A stretch of DNA of 64,000 nt from Bemisia tabaci (taxonomy: Eukaryota; Arthropoda; Insecta; Hemiptera; Aleyrodidae). The notes beneath the pieces were generated by a model, which was given only the letters and a program-made list of their open reading frames with translations, was not told the DNA's origin and searched no databases. The stretch is from assembly GCF_918797505.1 (NCBI RefSeq), contig NC_092802.1, positions 17,815,883 to 17,879,882 on the forward strand. The letters run 5' to 3'. The translations under genes were made by a program, and so were the position numbers. Positions 31,262-43,419 of the stretch are shown piece after piece (positions within the stretch are counted from its first letter, which is position 1; the number at the start of each line of letters is the position of its first letter).

Positions 31262-31398
31262 CATTGGCGGATCCAACGAATTGGCAACATCGTTTTTCTC
31301 CATTTAAACCTATGGAGATGCATCGATTCTTGGTCCGACAAGAATCGATTATTTAGCATAGCTTTAAGCGGATGGCCAAATTGCCGGATCCACCTCTG
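31262..31398. mobile_element. Family D hAT-like MITE, copy 2, with TSD
   Basis: 137 bp, CATTGGCGGATCC to GGATCCACCTCTG. Flanks share ACTGAAAGA (31253-31261 and 31399-31407), an 8 to 9 bp duplication. The interior has CATCGATTCTTGG and CAAGAATCGATT as inverted words. Confidence 0.8.
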
Positions 31399-31504
31399 AC
31401 TGAAAGATGAAAAGCGTTTCGAAATTGTATGGAATCTGATCCCATATTGCCTGTTGTTCCGTGGCGTTTGTACGCACAATGTTAAAGTTAAATGAGGTTG
31501 AAGT

Positions 31505-31521
31505 GGGGGGGGGGGGGGGGG
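31505..31521 (+). repeat. G-homopolymer (17)
   Basis: Uninterrupted G-run in otherwise unique DNA. Confidence 0.95.
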
Positions 31522-32211
31522 AGGGCTGCTATGGTGTGCCAAAGAATGGGAGCAAGGCGTAATTTCAGGATGCTTTATTCGGATTAGACTGCCCAAGAGA
31601 AAAGGAAATTTTACGCCGCAAAACTTAGAATGAAATTGAGATGTTGGAAAGATAAATTGGGTTGCTGGACGTTTTATGAAAAACCAACGATGAGTTCGAA
31701 CAATTTGGAGTCCACGGTTGAAAGATCGTAAGTTTGAGCAAAAATTATTGAAAGTTCACTTAATCCTACCATTTTGTCGCTGCTTAAAATAGTCGTTTGT
31801 GCAAAGTGCTTCGCCCCCGTTCATTAGGACGTTTAAATATGTGCTAAAGCTAAAGGGAACTATGTACATACCCTTTAAACCAAAGGGATGCAAATTCTAC
31901 GCACTTAGCTCCTTAAAAATTAAATTATTTGTGCTTGCAGTTTTCTAGTATTGGCTTACTTAAATTTTTGTTTCAACTTCTCAAAATGGTCTGGTAATGA
32001 TCTACAATCGAAAATTCGCCTCGTTTTGTCCCCTATATTCGACTTACGGTTCGTTTTCCTTATCATTTATTGGGCTGATAAAATATGTACCTATGCGTTA
32101 ATCATCAAAAAAAAATCAATCTCTAATCTCTCAAATCGTGCCTTTCAATTTCTGGAGTTCTGGACCTCCTCCCGTAAGTCATCGAAACGCTGCTACCTAA
32201 AGTTAGCCTTC
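31522..32211. other. Unique AT-rich stretch
   Basis: Nothing recognised. The + strand ORF at 31951-32271 runs into repeat P and lacks coding character. Confidence 0.35.
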
Positions 32212-32383
32212 CATCGAGGAGGTAGGCAAAACGGTCACCCACAAGCTGGAATAGTGGTATCATTTGCATGATAACGATTTTTGAAGGCGTATAATGCCGC
32301 ATGCACGTGAGAAGTGCTCGTAGAGGAGTAATAGAGCACTATGATTCGCCTTCAATCGGACGGAATACCAAACGCATCAAACA
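32212..32383 (-). repeat. Dispersed repeat P, copy 2 (inverted)
   Basis: Reverse-complement partner of 30285-30440, 1.8 kb away. Contains GATAACGATTTTTGAAGGCG and GATTCGCCTTCAATCGGACGG at its end. Could be two independent insertions. Confidence 0.72.
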
Positions 32384-32999
32384 CAACGCAAAAAAGCTTT
32401 TTACGCTTTACACTTTTTTGGCAAATTCAAAGGAAATATTTCAAGGACTTTATCTATGACTGGACGTGAAAAACGGGACTGGGACCCTACCCTGGCGCCC
32501 AAAGGTAAATTTTCGAGGCAAGACTTTTTTTTCAAGTGGGCCAGAAATCCGAAAATAGTTTAAAAATGAAAACGCTTTCTGATATCCCCCCAAAAAAATT
32601 AGTGGCGCCACAATTTATTTTATACCCGTTGCTAGAGGGGGCAAAGCTGCAATATTATTACATTTTTTCTCACTTTTTTCAACTGTGACAATCAAAGATT
32701 GAAAATCTCTCTATGCTCCTATGACTACGTTTTTTGAATCGTAAGCTCCGTCCTCCAGTTTGATTCGGTGTCAAAAAAGCTTCCTCCACTCGAAAGTTGG
32801 ATTTTGAGAATTTTTTCGGATTATTACTATTCACGGTTACATTTTTTTTATATATTTTCCCTTTCTCAGAACGGCAGCTCTTCATAGGAAATCCGCTCTC
32901 AGTTTCCGTTGATAAAATAAACATTTGAAAACTTGGCAACAGATTAAAAAATGTTTCATTTTTCACGAATGAGAGTCAAACGCGCCAGACGATGCCATG

Positions 33000-34442
33000 C
33001 ATTGATATTGGGCACATTATGAGCGGCAAGTCAGAGAGGAAGTGATTACAGGGTTAAAGGTAAAAAGCGGGGTATTGTGACGCGAGGAAGGCGAAATGTT
33101 GACCGAAAATGAGTCAAAGTAAACGGCAAGTGCGAGGGGTGGTTATAAGGAGAGCGGAGCGAAGTGTAGGTCATGAATTCGTAATTAGGATGGTGAAAAA
33201 AGCAACGTCTGCATGTGTCAGGCCGAAGGAAAGACGACAGTCGGGCGGGAGCCAGTGTCACAGAGAAAACGGTAGGAGAGAGCCAAGGAGCGCGTCACCG
33301 GCTCCGGGTTTAGGGTGATAATATATTGATTTTCCGGTTGACATTGTCACTATCGATAGTGCGTTCCTCGAGGAGATCAAACACGAAGAGGGAAGGGGAA
33401 AAAAGCGAGTAAAAATGAGATGATCCTAGTCGCACCGAGGAGTGTATTTGCGTTGCACGTGAAATTGCGCGATCTCGTGAGTTGACAGTGCGCTAGGATG
33501 TCGGCATGGAGCTAGGAATGGCAGGCCGAGAAATGTTCTTCAGGAGACCGAAAAAGAGATCTAGTTGACGCTCTGGAACTGCCCTCCAAAAACGCAACCA
33601 CGGCCCTAGCACGGAGCAAAAAAGGTGGGCTCATTTTTTCGTTTTTCTCTGGTTTCTCTTCCCTGTGGCTGGCTGACAGTCGGACGAACACAGGCTGAGA
33701 TTTTCGTACGAAATGCCGATTTTACCGTGCGCTGCGCCGGTACATTCGCCGCCGCTCGATACCGCATGCGTCTCTCAGTGGCGCTACAGCGATCATTTCG
33801 AACGCCACTCCGCCAGCCTACTCGCGTAACTCCGTTAATTAGGGACACACGTCCAAATAATTCCGAATATCTCCTCCTTACAAATCTCGTTTCATTCGTA
33901 CGAGATTCTAGAGTTGTGTACTTACTTTCCGATCCGAAATAAAAATGAACGCGCAATACTCGAGTCAAAATCTTCACCGGCTTTTCAGATTACGCATGAC
34001 GTGAGAGTATACAGCAGTTTTCATCGGTCAAAATGATACTAAAAATCGTTCTTATCCACTAAAATGCATGTTTTAATCGTTGTTCCTTTTTTTACGCCGA
34101 GTTTACCCGAAAATAATCTCAGAGTTGTTGCGGAGTCTAGTGAAACAATTAGCTCTTGACTCCAGTGGTGCGGTCGAGTTTTATTCAGTACTCTTCCTCC
34201 GAGGCCGCTTGAGGTCGGTAGATAACCAACGTGGGGATTGTGTTTTCATTTGTTTTGATTTGTAATGAAGTGTTTTTTCGCGAAAAGTGCTTGAATCCTT
34301 CGAAATTCCACGGGAGTGTAGTTATGTGCAGTGATTTTCCCGGTGTTTATTACGTGAGTGATTCGGTGAGCTGCCTCGAACATGACGACGAGAGTGCAGT
34401 CAAGCAAAACAATATTCCGTTCAGAGTCCTGACTGTCACAGC
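33000..34442 (+). promoter_or_regulatory. Candidate promoter and 5' UTR region of downstream gene
   Basis: Base composition rises in GC with frequent CpG while transposon families are absent. It contains the palindrome ACTATCGATAGT at 33349-33360 and ends just before the candidate first coding exon at 34443. No clear TATA box. Several short upstream ORFs exist. Inferred from composition and position only. Confidence 0.4.
33351..33358. promoter_or_regulatory. TATCGATA motif (DRE-like)
   Basis: TATCGATA is the DREF core site of insect housekeeping promoters. Here it is the heart of a 12-bp palindrome in a GC-richer, transposon-free stretch. The same octamer occurs in family C MITEs, so on its own it is weak evidence. 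Confidence 0.4.
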
Positions 34443-34479
34443 ATGAGACAGGGACGTGGAGGCCAGAGAAGCAAAAAAT
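34443..34479 (+). CDS. Candidate first coding exon of the Pro/Gly-rich gene
   Basis: ATG opens MRQGRGGQRSKK and then a donor AAAAAAT|GTAATT at 34480. One base of a codon (T) is left over, and the exon at 40008 starts with two bases (GC), so the join gives TGC (Cys) and stays open. An R/G/K-rich N-terminus suits a nuclear protein. The donor is not strong and phase agreement is a one-in-three event. Confidence 0.3.
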
Positions 34480-37400
34480 GTAATTTCCCCTTTTTTTCCC
34501 TTCTGTTTTACAATTTCATTCAATTTTATTTTTTTACTCTTCATCGGAAAATTTTCAGTTAGGTTATGGGCCCTGCTCAAGCCACAACAAGGTTAGGCTT
34601 CCGCTGATAGGAGCTGTATCTTCTTTCTATCCTGTATCCAGGATATCAATTCATTAGCTTTCAACAAGATTACTATATTCATGGAACTTTTGCTCTCCTA
34701 TTGACCACCCCTTATAGTTTTCTTCACTCTGGTTCCGAGAAAGTTTATTATGAAAATTCTGTTATCAACCTAGTTGTTGTTGTTTGATGGCTACACATTT
34801 GAGACAGTCGAAGAAGTAGCTGTAGATCCTTGTACGAGATCCGAAGTTAAACACCATACTATGCATTTTCTCATCGAACTTAGAGTAAACCACGTATATC
34901 ACACTAAAAATCTATTCATGAACCTCAAGTAAAGCGTTAAATCAACATTCCTCGTGGTCCTTAGTTTGATCGTGAGAGTTTTACTCACCGAGTAATTGTA
35001 ATCAGCTCAATTCAAGTTAAAAGCATTCTGACTACATATAATTAAATTTTGTAGTAGATAGTGTTTCCAACTATTTGATTATATTTCTGTAACAGTGTAC
35101 GCTCATATGGCCTGAATGGGAGGGAAGTTTTTTTCAAGCTTACGTGGACATTTTCCGACAATTTATAAATTCTTCCTAACTGATCGGATTGACTCTTACT
35201 TTACCTAATTTTTTTCTCTTGAGCCAGACCCTCAAATTTTCTCTCAGTTCTTATCAATAATGTTATCGCATTGACCTAGAGCTGATGGAGAAAATTTTCC
35301 CTCTGCAGATGTTATTTTTCTTGAAAGCATTAGCTGCACTGTAGGAAACACAGCTTGAATCTCAGACCTTGTCCAGAAAACCAAAATTTCCGCACAAGCT
35401 GAAGATATCAAAAGGTCTGTCCCCTGTAAGTCTTTATGAACACTGCTAACTGTGATTGGGCTATATACTTATATGGTCACTACTTAAATGTGCGGTCACA
35501 GTGGCTACCGATGGGATGCCTAGATTTACGTTTCACCAGTTTCCTCCACTTTTAACTTTTAACGTATTTAGCATTCTTATATGACAGATGATAAAGCTGC
35601 CTTCTCGTACGCCCCTAAAAATATTTTGCTCCTGGAAGTGCTCTGCCAATGAACCATCAGTTTCTTCCCTCTACCATCAGCTTATCCATTTACCTACAAG
35701 TACTTCATTGTAGGTATGTTGATGAAGGCACGTGAAAAAAGCTCGGGTTAAATCTATCCAATCATAATAAAAATAATGAGTCAATCAGTACTTTAGTGTC
35801 ATTAGCACAAATAACAACAAGACTTCAAACAAGCGTAGCTAGTGTAAATTTTGCATATCTAACTTCATTGCGAACCAAGTAACCTTGCTATTTTGCAAGG
35901 TTGGGAAGGCTCTAATTGTACGGATCAAGAAACGAATGAAAATATACCATCCAAGGTAGAGTAACGCATCCAGGAACTGGAAAAATGAATTTTTACAGAA
36001 TTTATCAGAAATTGAGAATCTTAGGGCCAAAAGTTAGGTACTCTTCACCTCTAGACTAAATGTTCGGTTTCGAATTTGGCAGTCGACGTAGGTAATTAAG
36101 CCCTCCTTTATAAACTTACTTGACTATAATATGATCAAATAACTAATTTTGCTCTTGACTAAGTAAGGAGAAACATTTTATTTTGCCTGAGAAAATCTGG
36201 ACCCTACCTACTTAGTGGCTGAATGGTAAAAACTTGGCCTCTCAATCAGGTAAACATACCTAAGAAAGTGAGAAATTTCATAAATTTCAGAGAAAGTGAA
36301 TTTTACAGCTATAAACACCATGTTTTTATTTGACTGCGCCTGATTTTTTTATAACGTCTAGTATTTACAGTTGGATCATGATTTTCAAGTAATAGGAACG
36401 GAATTGATTTTCAGATCCATTCTGAGCTATCTTGTGCCCTTCCGTTTATGGGTTTCATCTACTACTGAACAGCTGGATAGAGGAGTTTAGGTAATGATCA
36501 GTTGAAAACACGGTATACCTACTCTGCAATCTCCTTCGTCTTTCGCAATGTAATTCTGATTCACGAAAACCCACTCTTTCTCTCTCTGAGCCAGTGAGCG
36601 TATGTGTGTGTGTGTCTCTTCTGTACCTAATTAAATGTTTAATATCACCAGGGTGCACAGTTCCTCCTTAATCATTTTTCCCCCTGTCTGCTTCCTGGTC
36701 GGGTCTGCGAGTTAAGAAAATGAGGTAAAATGTTGACGAATCAGAAAATTATTAAAATATGGGGTTACAATCAATGGTAGAGAATTTTTTATCTTGAATG
36801 TTGCAGAGAGAATCACTTTATTACTGTAAACAATGTCTCTTTTTTTCTTACTTTGGTTTTTTCTCTTTTTTCGAGGATATTTTTGCATTTAGTCATAGGA
36901 GGAAATTTATGTAAGGTCTTCAAACCCATGGAATTTGGGCATTTGTAGTCTTGGATTTTTTTTGCCAAACTCGGATGTGAATTAAGTCGTAAAAATCAGG
37001 CCGACACTACATAAGCTCTGGTGATTCTGATTACTTAGCGGTGGGGACAGCTCTGATAGGTTGAAAGATGCTGAAGTTTTGGCTTGTCATTAGAGCAGAC
37101 TCATCATATGTTGAGACAAACGTCAATCTCTAATTACCTCCGGATCAGCATTACTCAACAGGTTAATACATGCAGTCAAATGGCATCACTGATGAGTGGT
37201 GACGTAAACAAAAACAAAACTCGACTTTTGTCTCATCGACAAAATCCAAACCCTAAAAAAGGTTTGCAGAATTTTGACATTTTTCCTGACAAGCAGTAAA
37301 CCTGCTTTAAGATCATCAGAACGAAGTCAAACTTATTCTACAGTGTTGATTTCCTTGATTTTTAAATCTAAAGAAAATATTGATTATTTTTACCCACTTA

Positions 37401-40007
37401 GGTAGGTACGTCTGCCTCAGAAAATAATTCATGTCCTCGTAGGGATCAACGGTCATTCCTGGTTGATGGAAAGAATGGACACGCTCCTAATTTGTAGAAA
37501 CAAACTTCTCTTTCAGATCATATAGGTGTTTCCACAATCTCCTCACAGCTTCGAGTTTGCACTCTCACTATCCTGTATTTCTGAAAGATCTCTGGTTACA
37601 CTCATCTTTTTGGTGTTTTTTACCCTTGTTGTTACTATCCTGTACCTCTGTTTCAAATCTTTCTGTAAAATTTTAAATCAAAAGTAGGTGGGTTGGTACG
37701 GAACCCTTTGTAATATAAGAAGCTATCCGTTCACTCATGTAGTTAAATTCAATCAACAAGGCAACGCAAGTAACTCCCATAGATGGCATGGATATTTTGC
37801 TCAAGGGATTGACAACCAAAGGTGCACTATTTTGAGAGATAAAAAATGAGTAATAAGTGTTTATACATTCAGAATAGAGGACCATGAAATTAGAAAGATT
37901 TTCCGATTCTGATTTATTTCTCTGAAAGATTCTGACGAAGTGTAGGAAATTTTCCAAAAAGCAAAAGTTTCTAAAAGGCTTGAGCAAATATTTTTGGAAC
38001 TTTAATTGAGTCAACTATTTTTTTTTCAAATGCCTTACTTGCGATTATTCTCTTATACCTTTGAACATGCAACAATTTGGAATTTGATGTCAAGATGCAA
38101 TCTGTTTATCGCCGAAGAGAATATCCAAATTTTTTTTTGCGTTTGGAACTGCAGTCTGCTTGATTTGACGCGTTGTTTTTTTTACTGTCTTACTTGTGCC
38201 GTTTTGGAATTTGTGGATTTGTTTTGGATTTTGGATGTATATTGTATTTATACACATCCAGTTGGCGTTGTGTGTCTAGTCATACGCACGCACGCTATGT
38301 ATCAGCCCCATCATTTTTTTCATCTTTTATGTTTGAAATGGATATCTATGAAACTGCGGATCAACATCACCCAAAGTTATTTCTTTGCACTTATTTTATT
38401 GTGACATTTCTGAATACTTTTGGGCAATATTATCATCGCTATAGGTACATCTTGTTATAGTTGTTTTGATAGTTATTTCCCCCCAAATAATTACCTACAG
38501 AAATTGTATTTTCTTCAGTCAAAATGAGTCATTTAAGTAATGTTTCAATATAAAATAACTTCTCACAGGATACATTTACCCTGCCAAGTTTTAGACTTCC
38601 CTGTTAGCTTCGTTATTTGGAACAAGCTAAAAACAAAACAAAAAACCTAGGAAAATTTCTTTTAGAGTCTGATGTTGATTTACTTCCGGTTTTAATTCAC
38701 CGTAAACTTTATCCCACTTTTCCCAACATGTGAAATAACGCAACTTCGTAATTTCTGCACTCCTATCATATTGTCTCTCCCTTGTCCTCTCAGTAAGCCA
38801 GCTCCCGGTGATGGAAGTGTCATTTTTTGTTGTCGCACTGCTTGGTTCACTCAGAATGGTACAACAATTTAGTGGCAGCCCAAAAAAAAAAAAAAAACAG
38901 ACCACGTAATCGCCAAGAAAAATGATATTTTTTACGCTTTATTATTTTTCATAAGACTATATAGATGAGTCTAAAGCCAATTTCCAACATGTTATAACCT
39001 CCTATGTATGATCTTATCTCAAATTTTAATTCAGGAATTTTCTCTTTGAAAACACATAGGATAGTCACCACTTGAGTAATTTTATATGTATATATTTTAA
39101 AAAAATTCTAAGAAGAAATTTACAGTAGCACTGCTTTTTCAAAGGTAACATTTAACAAATGTACCTACTTGATTCAAGGTGATGTCGCTCGGTGGGTCTG
39201 GTTGAAAGTGCATTCATTCAATGGATGACATTCCTGCGTCAAATCTCGGCAAATTTTGAAATCAGACCCAAAGAGAAGGAACTCCCATGCAAAATTGAAA
39301 AAAATACTTAGAATAAAGGGATTATTTAAAGCAAAACTATCTCATAGGATGTAGGAATCAACTCTCAGATCAAGTAGAATATTTTTGATCGATCGATTGA
39401 TTGATAATTTATTGTCGAAATTAGGTAACAAATGTGAACAATTTCAAGAAAAAGTCAAACATAACATACAGCTGCATAGTAAACAGTTTAAGTAACTTAA
39501 AAAATAAAGTTAACATTGAAATTGAAGTTAAAATTGAGATTGATCTATTGACATATGAGGACTTATCTGTAACAATAGCGGATGTGAAAAATTACCTTTT
39601 CGAAACACATTCAAAAAACTGTTTTGGCATCGAGAAAATTTTGAGAAAATACTTAAGATGTGATCTTTGAGATCTGAACATTATGCCAGAGCCAAACATA
39701 ATAAATTTTTGTGTGAACAAAACAGTTTTTTAAGCGTGTTTCGAAAAGGTAATTTTTCACATCCGCTATTGTTACAGATATGTCCTCATATGGACTGTAT
39801 TTTGCAATTTGGAACTATAAATCCTAGCCCGGTTTAAAAACAACGTATGTACCATCAGTTTCCCTATGCACCTAAGTGTTTTTCCAGAAGAGCCAGAATT
39901 TAGAGTTCCAATTTGCCCAATGCAGTCCAAATCCCACTACAATATTTTTCGATTTTGGGTGCCATAAGTTCCTCTGCTAATTATCCGTGGTTTGTTTACT
40001 GTTTCAG
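34480..40007 (+). other. Large intron or intergenic stretch
   Basis: AT-rich unique sequence with few transposons. Contains a short (TG)n at about 36602-36615, an A-run at 38881-38897 and the inverted repeat at 39552-39792. ORFs here lack coding character. Confidence 0.4.
39552..39792. repeat. Inverted repeat with 78-bp arms
   Basis: Left arm CATATGAGGACTTATCTGTA and on through AACAATAGCGGATGTG is mirrored by CACATCCGCTATTGTTACAG and TGTCCTCATATG at right. Loop about 85 nt. It sits 216 bp before the Pro/Gly-rich exon and would form a stable hairpin in the pre-mRNA. Confidence 0.85.
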
Positions 40008-40599
40008 GCTGTAGCCGCCGCGCTCCACCCATCACGCTGCCAGCCACACTGGAGGACCCTGCAGCCTCGTGGAAGGGGCCCCCCCCTGAGTCGCAGGGTT
40101 TTACCCCGAACTCGGGACAAAACTTTTCGGGGCCACCTTCGGGCTATCAGGGTCCATCTCCTTTTCCCGGTCAACAGACCGGGGCCGGTTCGCCAGCCGG
40201 GGGCCCCAACTACCAGGGTCCCCCTACCGGTTCGACTACCCCGCAATACACGGCCTCTCCCGCTCCCTCGGGCTCGTCGACGCCTGGTCCCACCCAACCG
40301 CAGGGTTTCCCTCCTCCCTCGAATTCGGCCGGACCCCCGTTCAATGGCCCGGGCCCTTTCGGATCCCCGTCGAGTGGCGGGCCGCAGTTCGTCGGGAGGC
40401 CCAGTTCGTCGGGGCCGCAGTTCGTCGGTGGACCGGGTAGTGGTGGCAACCCGCATTACTCATCGCCGGGACAACCTTTCCCGGGACACCAGTTTGGATT
40501 ACCTCCAGGCTCACCGTTCAGTCATGGTCCTATGCCGGGCCCGATGCAACCGCATGGGATGATGCCCGGCTCAAACCCTGTCGACAGGATAGATCAAGG
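40008..40599 (+). CDS. Internal exon of an unidentified proline/glycine-rich protein
   Basis: Acceptor TTTACTGTTTCAG ending at 40007, donor GG|GTGAGT at 40600. 592 nt, entered with two bases of a codon and left with two bases. Frame reads CSRRAPPITLPATLEDPAAS then long Pro/Gly/Ser/Gln runs (GPPPESQGF, GYQGPSPFPGQQ, GPQFVG twice) and ends MMPGSNPVDRIDQG. No stop in this frame, very GC-rich with C or G at third positions, unlike the AT-rich flanks. The product is an intrinsically disordered segment such as is found in transcription or RNA-processing cofactors. I cannot name the gene. Overlapping Arg-rich ORFs in the other frames are composition shadows. Confidence 0.8.
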
Positions 40600-40645
40600 G
40601 TGAGTCTCTTGCAATTTATAGTCTCTTAAGTAACTTGTTCTGAAG

Positions 40646-40902
40646 CAGGGTGTCTACAAGTCCAGAAATAGTATCAATTTTTTAAGGGAGGTCCGGAAAT
40701 ACTGACAAAGTGCGTAAATTCTGCAAAAGGTCCGGAATGGTTATCATTTTTTGGACATTTTTGTCTCAATTTGAGCGAGAAATTCAAATTTTTGAAATTT
40801 CTCAAATTTACTCAAATGGAGGTACTGAAAAAGTACTCAATTTTTTGAGAATGTACCGAAAAAGTACTAATTTTTGGCCCGCCTGTTTTAGTAGACACCC
40901 TG
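40646..40902. mobile_element. Family F element, copy 2, TSD TGAAG
   Basis: CAGGGTGTCTAC to GTAGACACCCTG, 257 bp. Perfect 5-bp duplication TGAAG (40641-40645 and 40903-40907). Interior of CCGGAA and GTACTGAAAAAG words. It lies 46 bp after the exon donor. Confidence 0.85.
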
Positions 40903-41144
40903 TGAAGACAGAATTTCCCTATTGCAACTGTTAGTAGAAAACTTTTATGATTTGGACGCCGGAAAACCCATTGATATTTTTCTACAATAAATTGCTCTAA
41001 CCAGAATTTTTTTAAAAAAAAAAAATACCTACTGCAAACTCGTCGCACTAGGGGCTCTCACAACGACGAACGGCGCTCTTGTCAGACAAATCGATAACAT
41101 TTTTTCTTGCAAATTCTCCATCTATAAATTTTTTTTTTAACCAT

Positions 41145-41401
41145 ATTGCCGTGTCAAGGAAAAACGCCATAAGTATGAGCCAACAAGCGTTGCCAAATTT
41201 CCCTCGATTAAAAACGAATTCGCTGGAAAGTTTCTGAATGTTTTGCTTCAACTTTTCAGACGACATTGTTCGCAATTTGATCTAAAATACCGGAAATTTT
41301 CAAGGGAAAATATTCACAACCTTCCTCAAAAATACATAATCAATTCTAAGAAATTTGGCAACTCTCGAATGTTCATACGGCGTTTTTCCTTAGCATGGCA
41401 G
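41145..41401. mobile_element. Family E MITE, copy 3
   Basis: Left TTGCCGTGTCAAGGAAAAAC, right CATACGGCGTTTTTCCTTAG and GCATGGCAG. The left arm is more diverged than the right. No ORF. Confidence 0.75.
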
Positions 41402-41546
41402 CATAGTTAGTAGCTACTTACTTAAACTGGTAGGGGAGTCGGCGAGACGAAGTGAGGTTATGCCGAGCGTATTCAAATGTGGAGGCGGTCCGGACGCGAG
41501 GCGCCCCGGGTGGGAAGGGGGGGGGGAGCAGCGTCTCTCTCCGGTG

Positions 41547-41577
<31 letters not shown>

Positions 41578-41687
41578 GCCGTCTTTACCCTTAATAATTA
41601 CACGGTTGCCCCGGCAACGGGCTACGGGATTGCCGGTAGCGCGGCGCAATCTATAAAGCGCGGTCCGTCGACGGGCGCCGGGTTCCA
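41402..41687. other. GC-rich island after an E copy
   Basis: CpG-rich sequence with a G-run (41516-41526) and a T-run (41547-41575). No gene. Followed directly by a family C copy. Confidence 0.5.
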
Positions 41688-41829
41688 TCGATATCTCCCC
41701 GTTTGAAGCTGTGGGAAAGTATCGATTATCGAGGTGTTGGTCGCGAACACCCCGTCTATCGATCCTTTTCCGTGTGTTTAAATGACGTACCTGTCGATTT
41801 ATCACGAAACACGCCGCGCAATGCCACTG
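41688..41829. mobile_element. Family C MITE, copy 4, partial
   Basis: Words ATCGATATCTCCCCGTTTGA, TATCGATTATCGAGGTGTT and CACGCCGCGCAATGCCACTG. The left terminus is missing or altered. Confidence 0.65.
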
Positions 41830-41964
41830 AATCCCAGGAAGATACACCCTATCGTATGGTTCGAAGTTTAGTGAGCCGCATTCGTCGAACTCTATCCGAT
41901 CCGTCAATCCAAACTTTCAATTAATTCATAAATAGAAATAGCTATAAAAAATTCTGTTCAAGCC

Positions 41965-42391
41965 CGGGTGATAAGTTCTGAATAAGTCAGGGAAATCCCG
42001 GAAAAGTCAAGGAATGTCTAAGAAATTTTCCAGCTAAAATTTTTTTTCATTAAATCGAAACCGTGAGTTCAATTTCTATCTCTAGAGATGTCGCGCCGTT
42101 TACCTATCGCACCTAAAAATAATTTTTATGAGAAATCGTTTAAAAATTCATTAATAAACAAAGAAAAAGATTGAAAAGTGAGGGAATCTTATGCTCAGAT
42201 TCCGGGAAGCTAGGAAATTTTACGCTCAAAATCCATGAAATGTCAGGAGATTTTGAAATCCGAGGGAGTTACCGTGGTTCCTGTGCTTTAACCCCACAAC
42301 CGTAGTCGAACCGTGGTTCATAACCTGGGAAAAAGTAGGATAGACGGATATCAGCAGGGTGACGGCATAAAAAATGCGCCTTGCGTCGAAG
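41965..42391. other. Remnant of family H-like element and spacer
   Basis: Contains AAGTCAGGGAAATCCCGG and AATGTCAGGAGATTTT words with no clear termini. The last eight bases are the target duplication of the following hAT-like element. Confidence 0.35.
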
Positions 42392-43372
42392 CAGTGGCGT
42401 GCGGTCCGGATAAGCAAGGCAAGCACTGCTTGCCCAAAGATTTCAAAAGAAAGAAGAAAATTACACCTGTTAGATGCATGTTTTACATTTTAGCAAATAT
42501 AATTTATAAAAGTGCTCAGTATTAAATTGCATTAAAAACAGAAAGAGAAAAGAGACAGAAATACGTATAGTGCCACTAAAGTAATAGGAAACAGCAAGAG
42601 CGGATGGAGGTGGCCATAGCGCGCTGCGCGGCCTGCATAACACGGGCCGACTCATGCCTGGAGAATCGCTGCGATTAGCTGAAGCAAAGCCCCCTGCTCG
42701 GCGCGAATCAAGGCGGGCGGGTAGAGCGTACGGTTCCGAGTCCGAGCCCTTTCGCTGCGCGATCGCTGCTCGCTTCTCTGGCCATCTCCATCAATGGCCC
42801 GTCACCGGAAGCGCGCTCTTCTGCCATCCGAATGGCGCATCTTGCAACCCTCTTTCCGTCGCGGTTGTAATTGCTCCTTCGGAGCAACTGCCCTTCAAGT
42901 TCGCTCACTTGATCGATTAGTGAAATTAGAAAATTCTCAATCATGATTTAAACGCAGAAAATTCTAATTTTTCCTAACTTATTTTTTCTAATTTTCCTAA
43001 TTTTTTAAAAAAACTCGAAAATTTCGAATAATGTAGAATAAAGACTACATACCCTCAAATTAATAAGTGGCAAAAAATTTAGGAGTTAAGAGCATGGAGC
43101 CGTCATCTAATGCTCAATAAAAAAACATTCGAAACAAGTTGAGTAACGTGAAATCATAAGTAATAGAGAAAGTAATAAAACCAAAGTTTCAGACGTTCCA
43201 TCAGATTTCATCCGGAAAAATAGAGCAAATACCGTAAAATTTTAACATTTTCTAGGGAGCTCCCTGAGGAGGGAAAGAACTACGTTATACACCCCCCCCC
43301 CCCCCCGCCCCCCCCCCCCCCCATGGCGAACGCTAGAGCTTGCCCTGTCACTAAACCCACCGCACGCCACTG
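42392..43372. mobile_element. Family R hAT-like element with perfect TSD
   Basis: 981 bp, CAGTGGCGTGCGGT to ACCGCACGCCACTG. Perfect 8-bp duplication CGTCGAAG (42384-42391 and 43373-43380). The interior has a GC-rich half (42600-42910), an AT-rich half and a C-run (about 43292-43322). No transposase ORF, so non-autonomous. Confidence 0.9.
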
Positions 43373-43419
43373 CGTCGAAGAGTTCAGTCTAGCCGCGAAA
43401 GAATTCCATACAAGTACTT

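Noticed and set aside
39434..39670. 78-codon ORF before the Pro/Gly exon
   Set aside because: Lys/Ile-rich low complexity, and its second half is one arm of the inverted repeat 39552-39792.
40004..40456. Arg-rich minus-strand ORF of 150 codons opposite the Pro/Gly exon
   Set aside because: Antisense shadow of the proline/glycine codons in the true exon.
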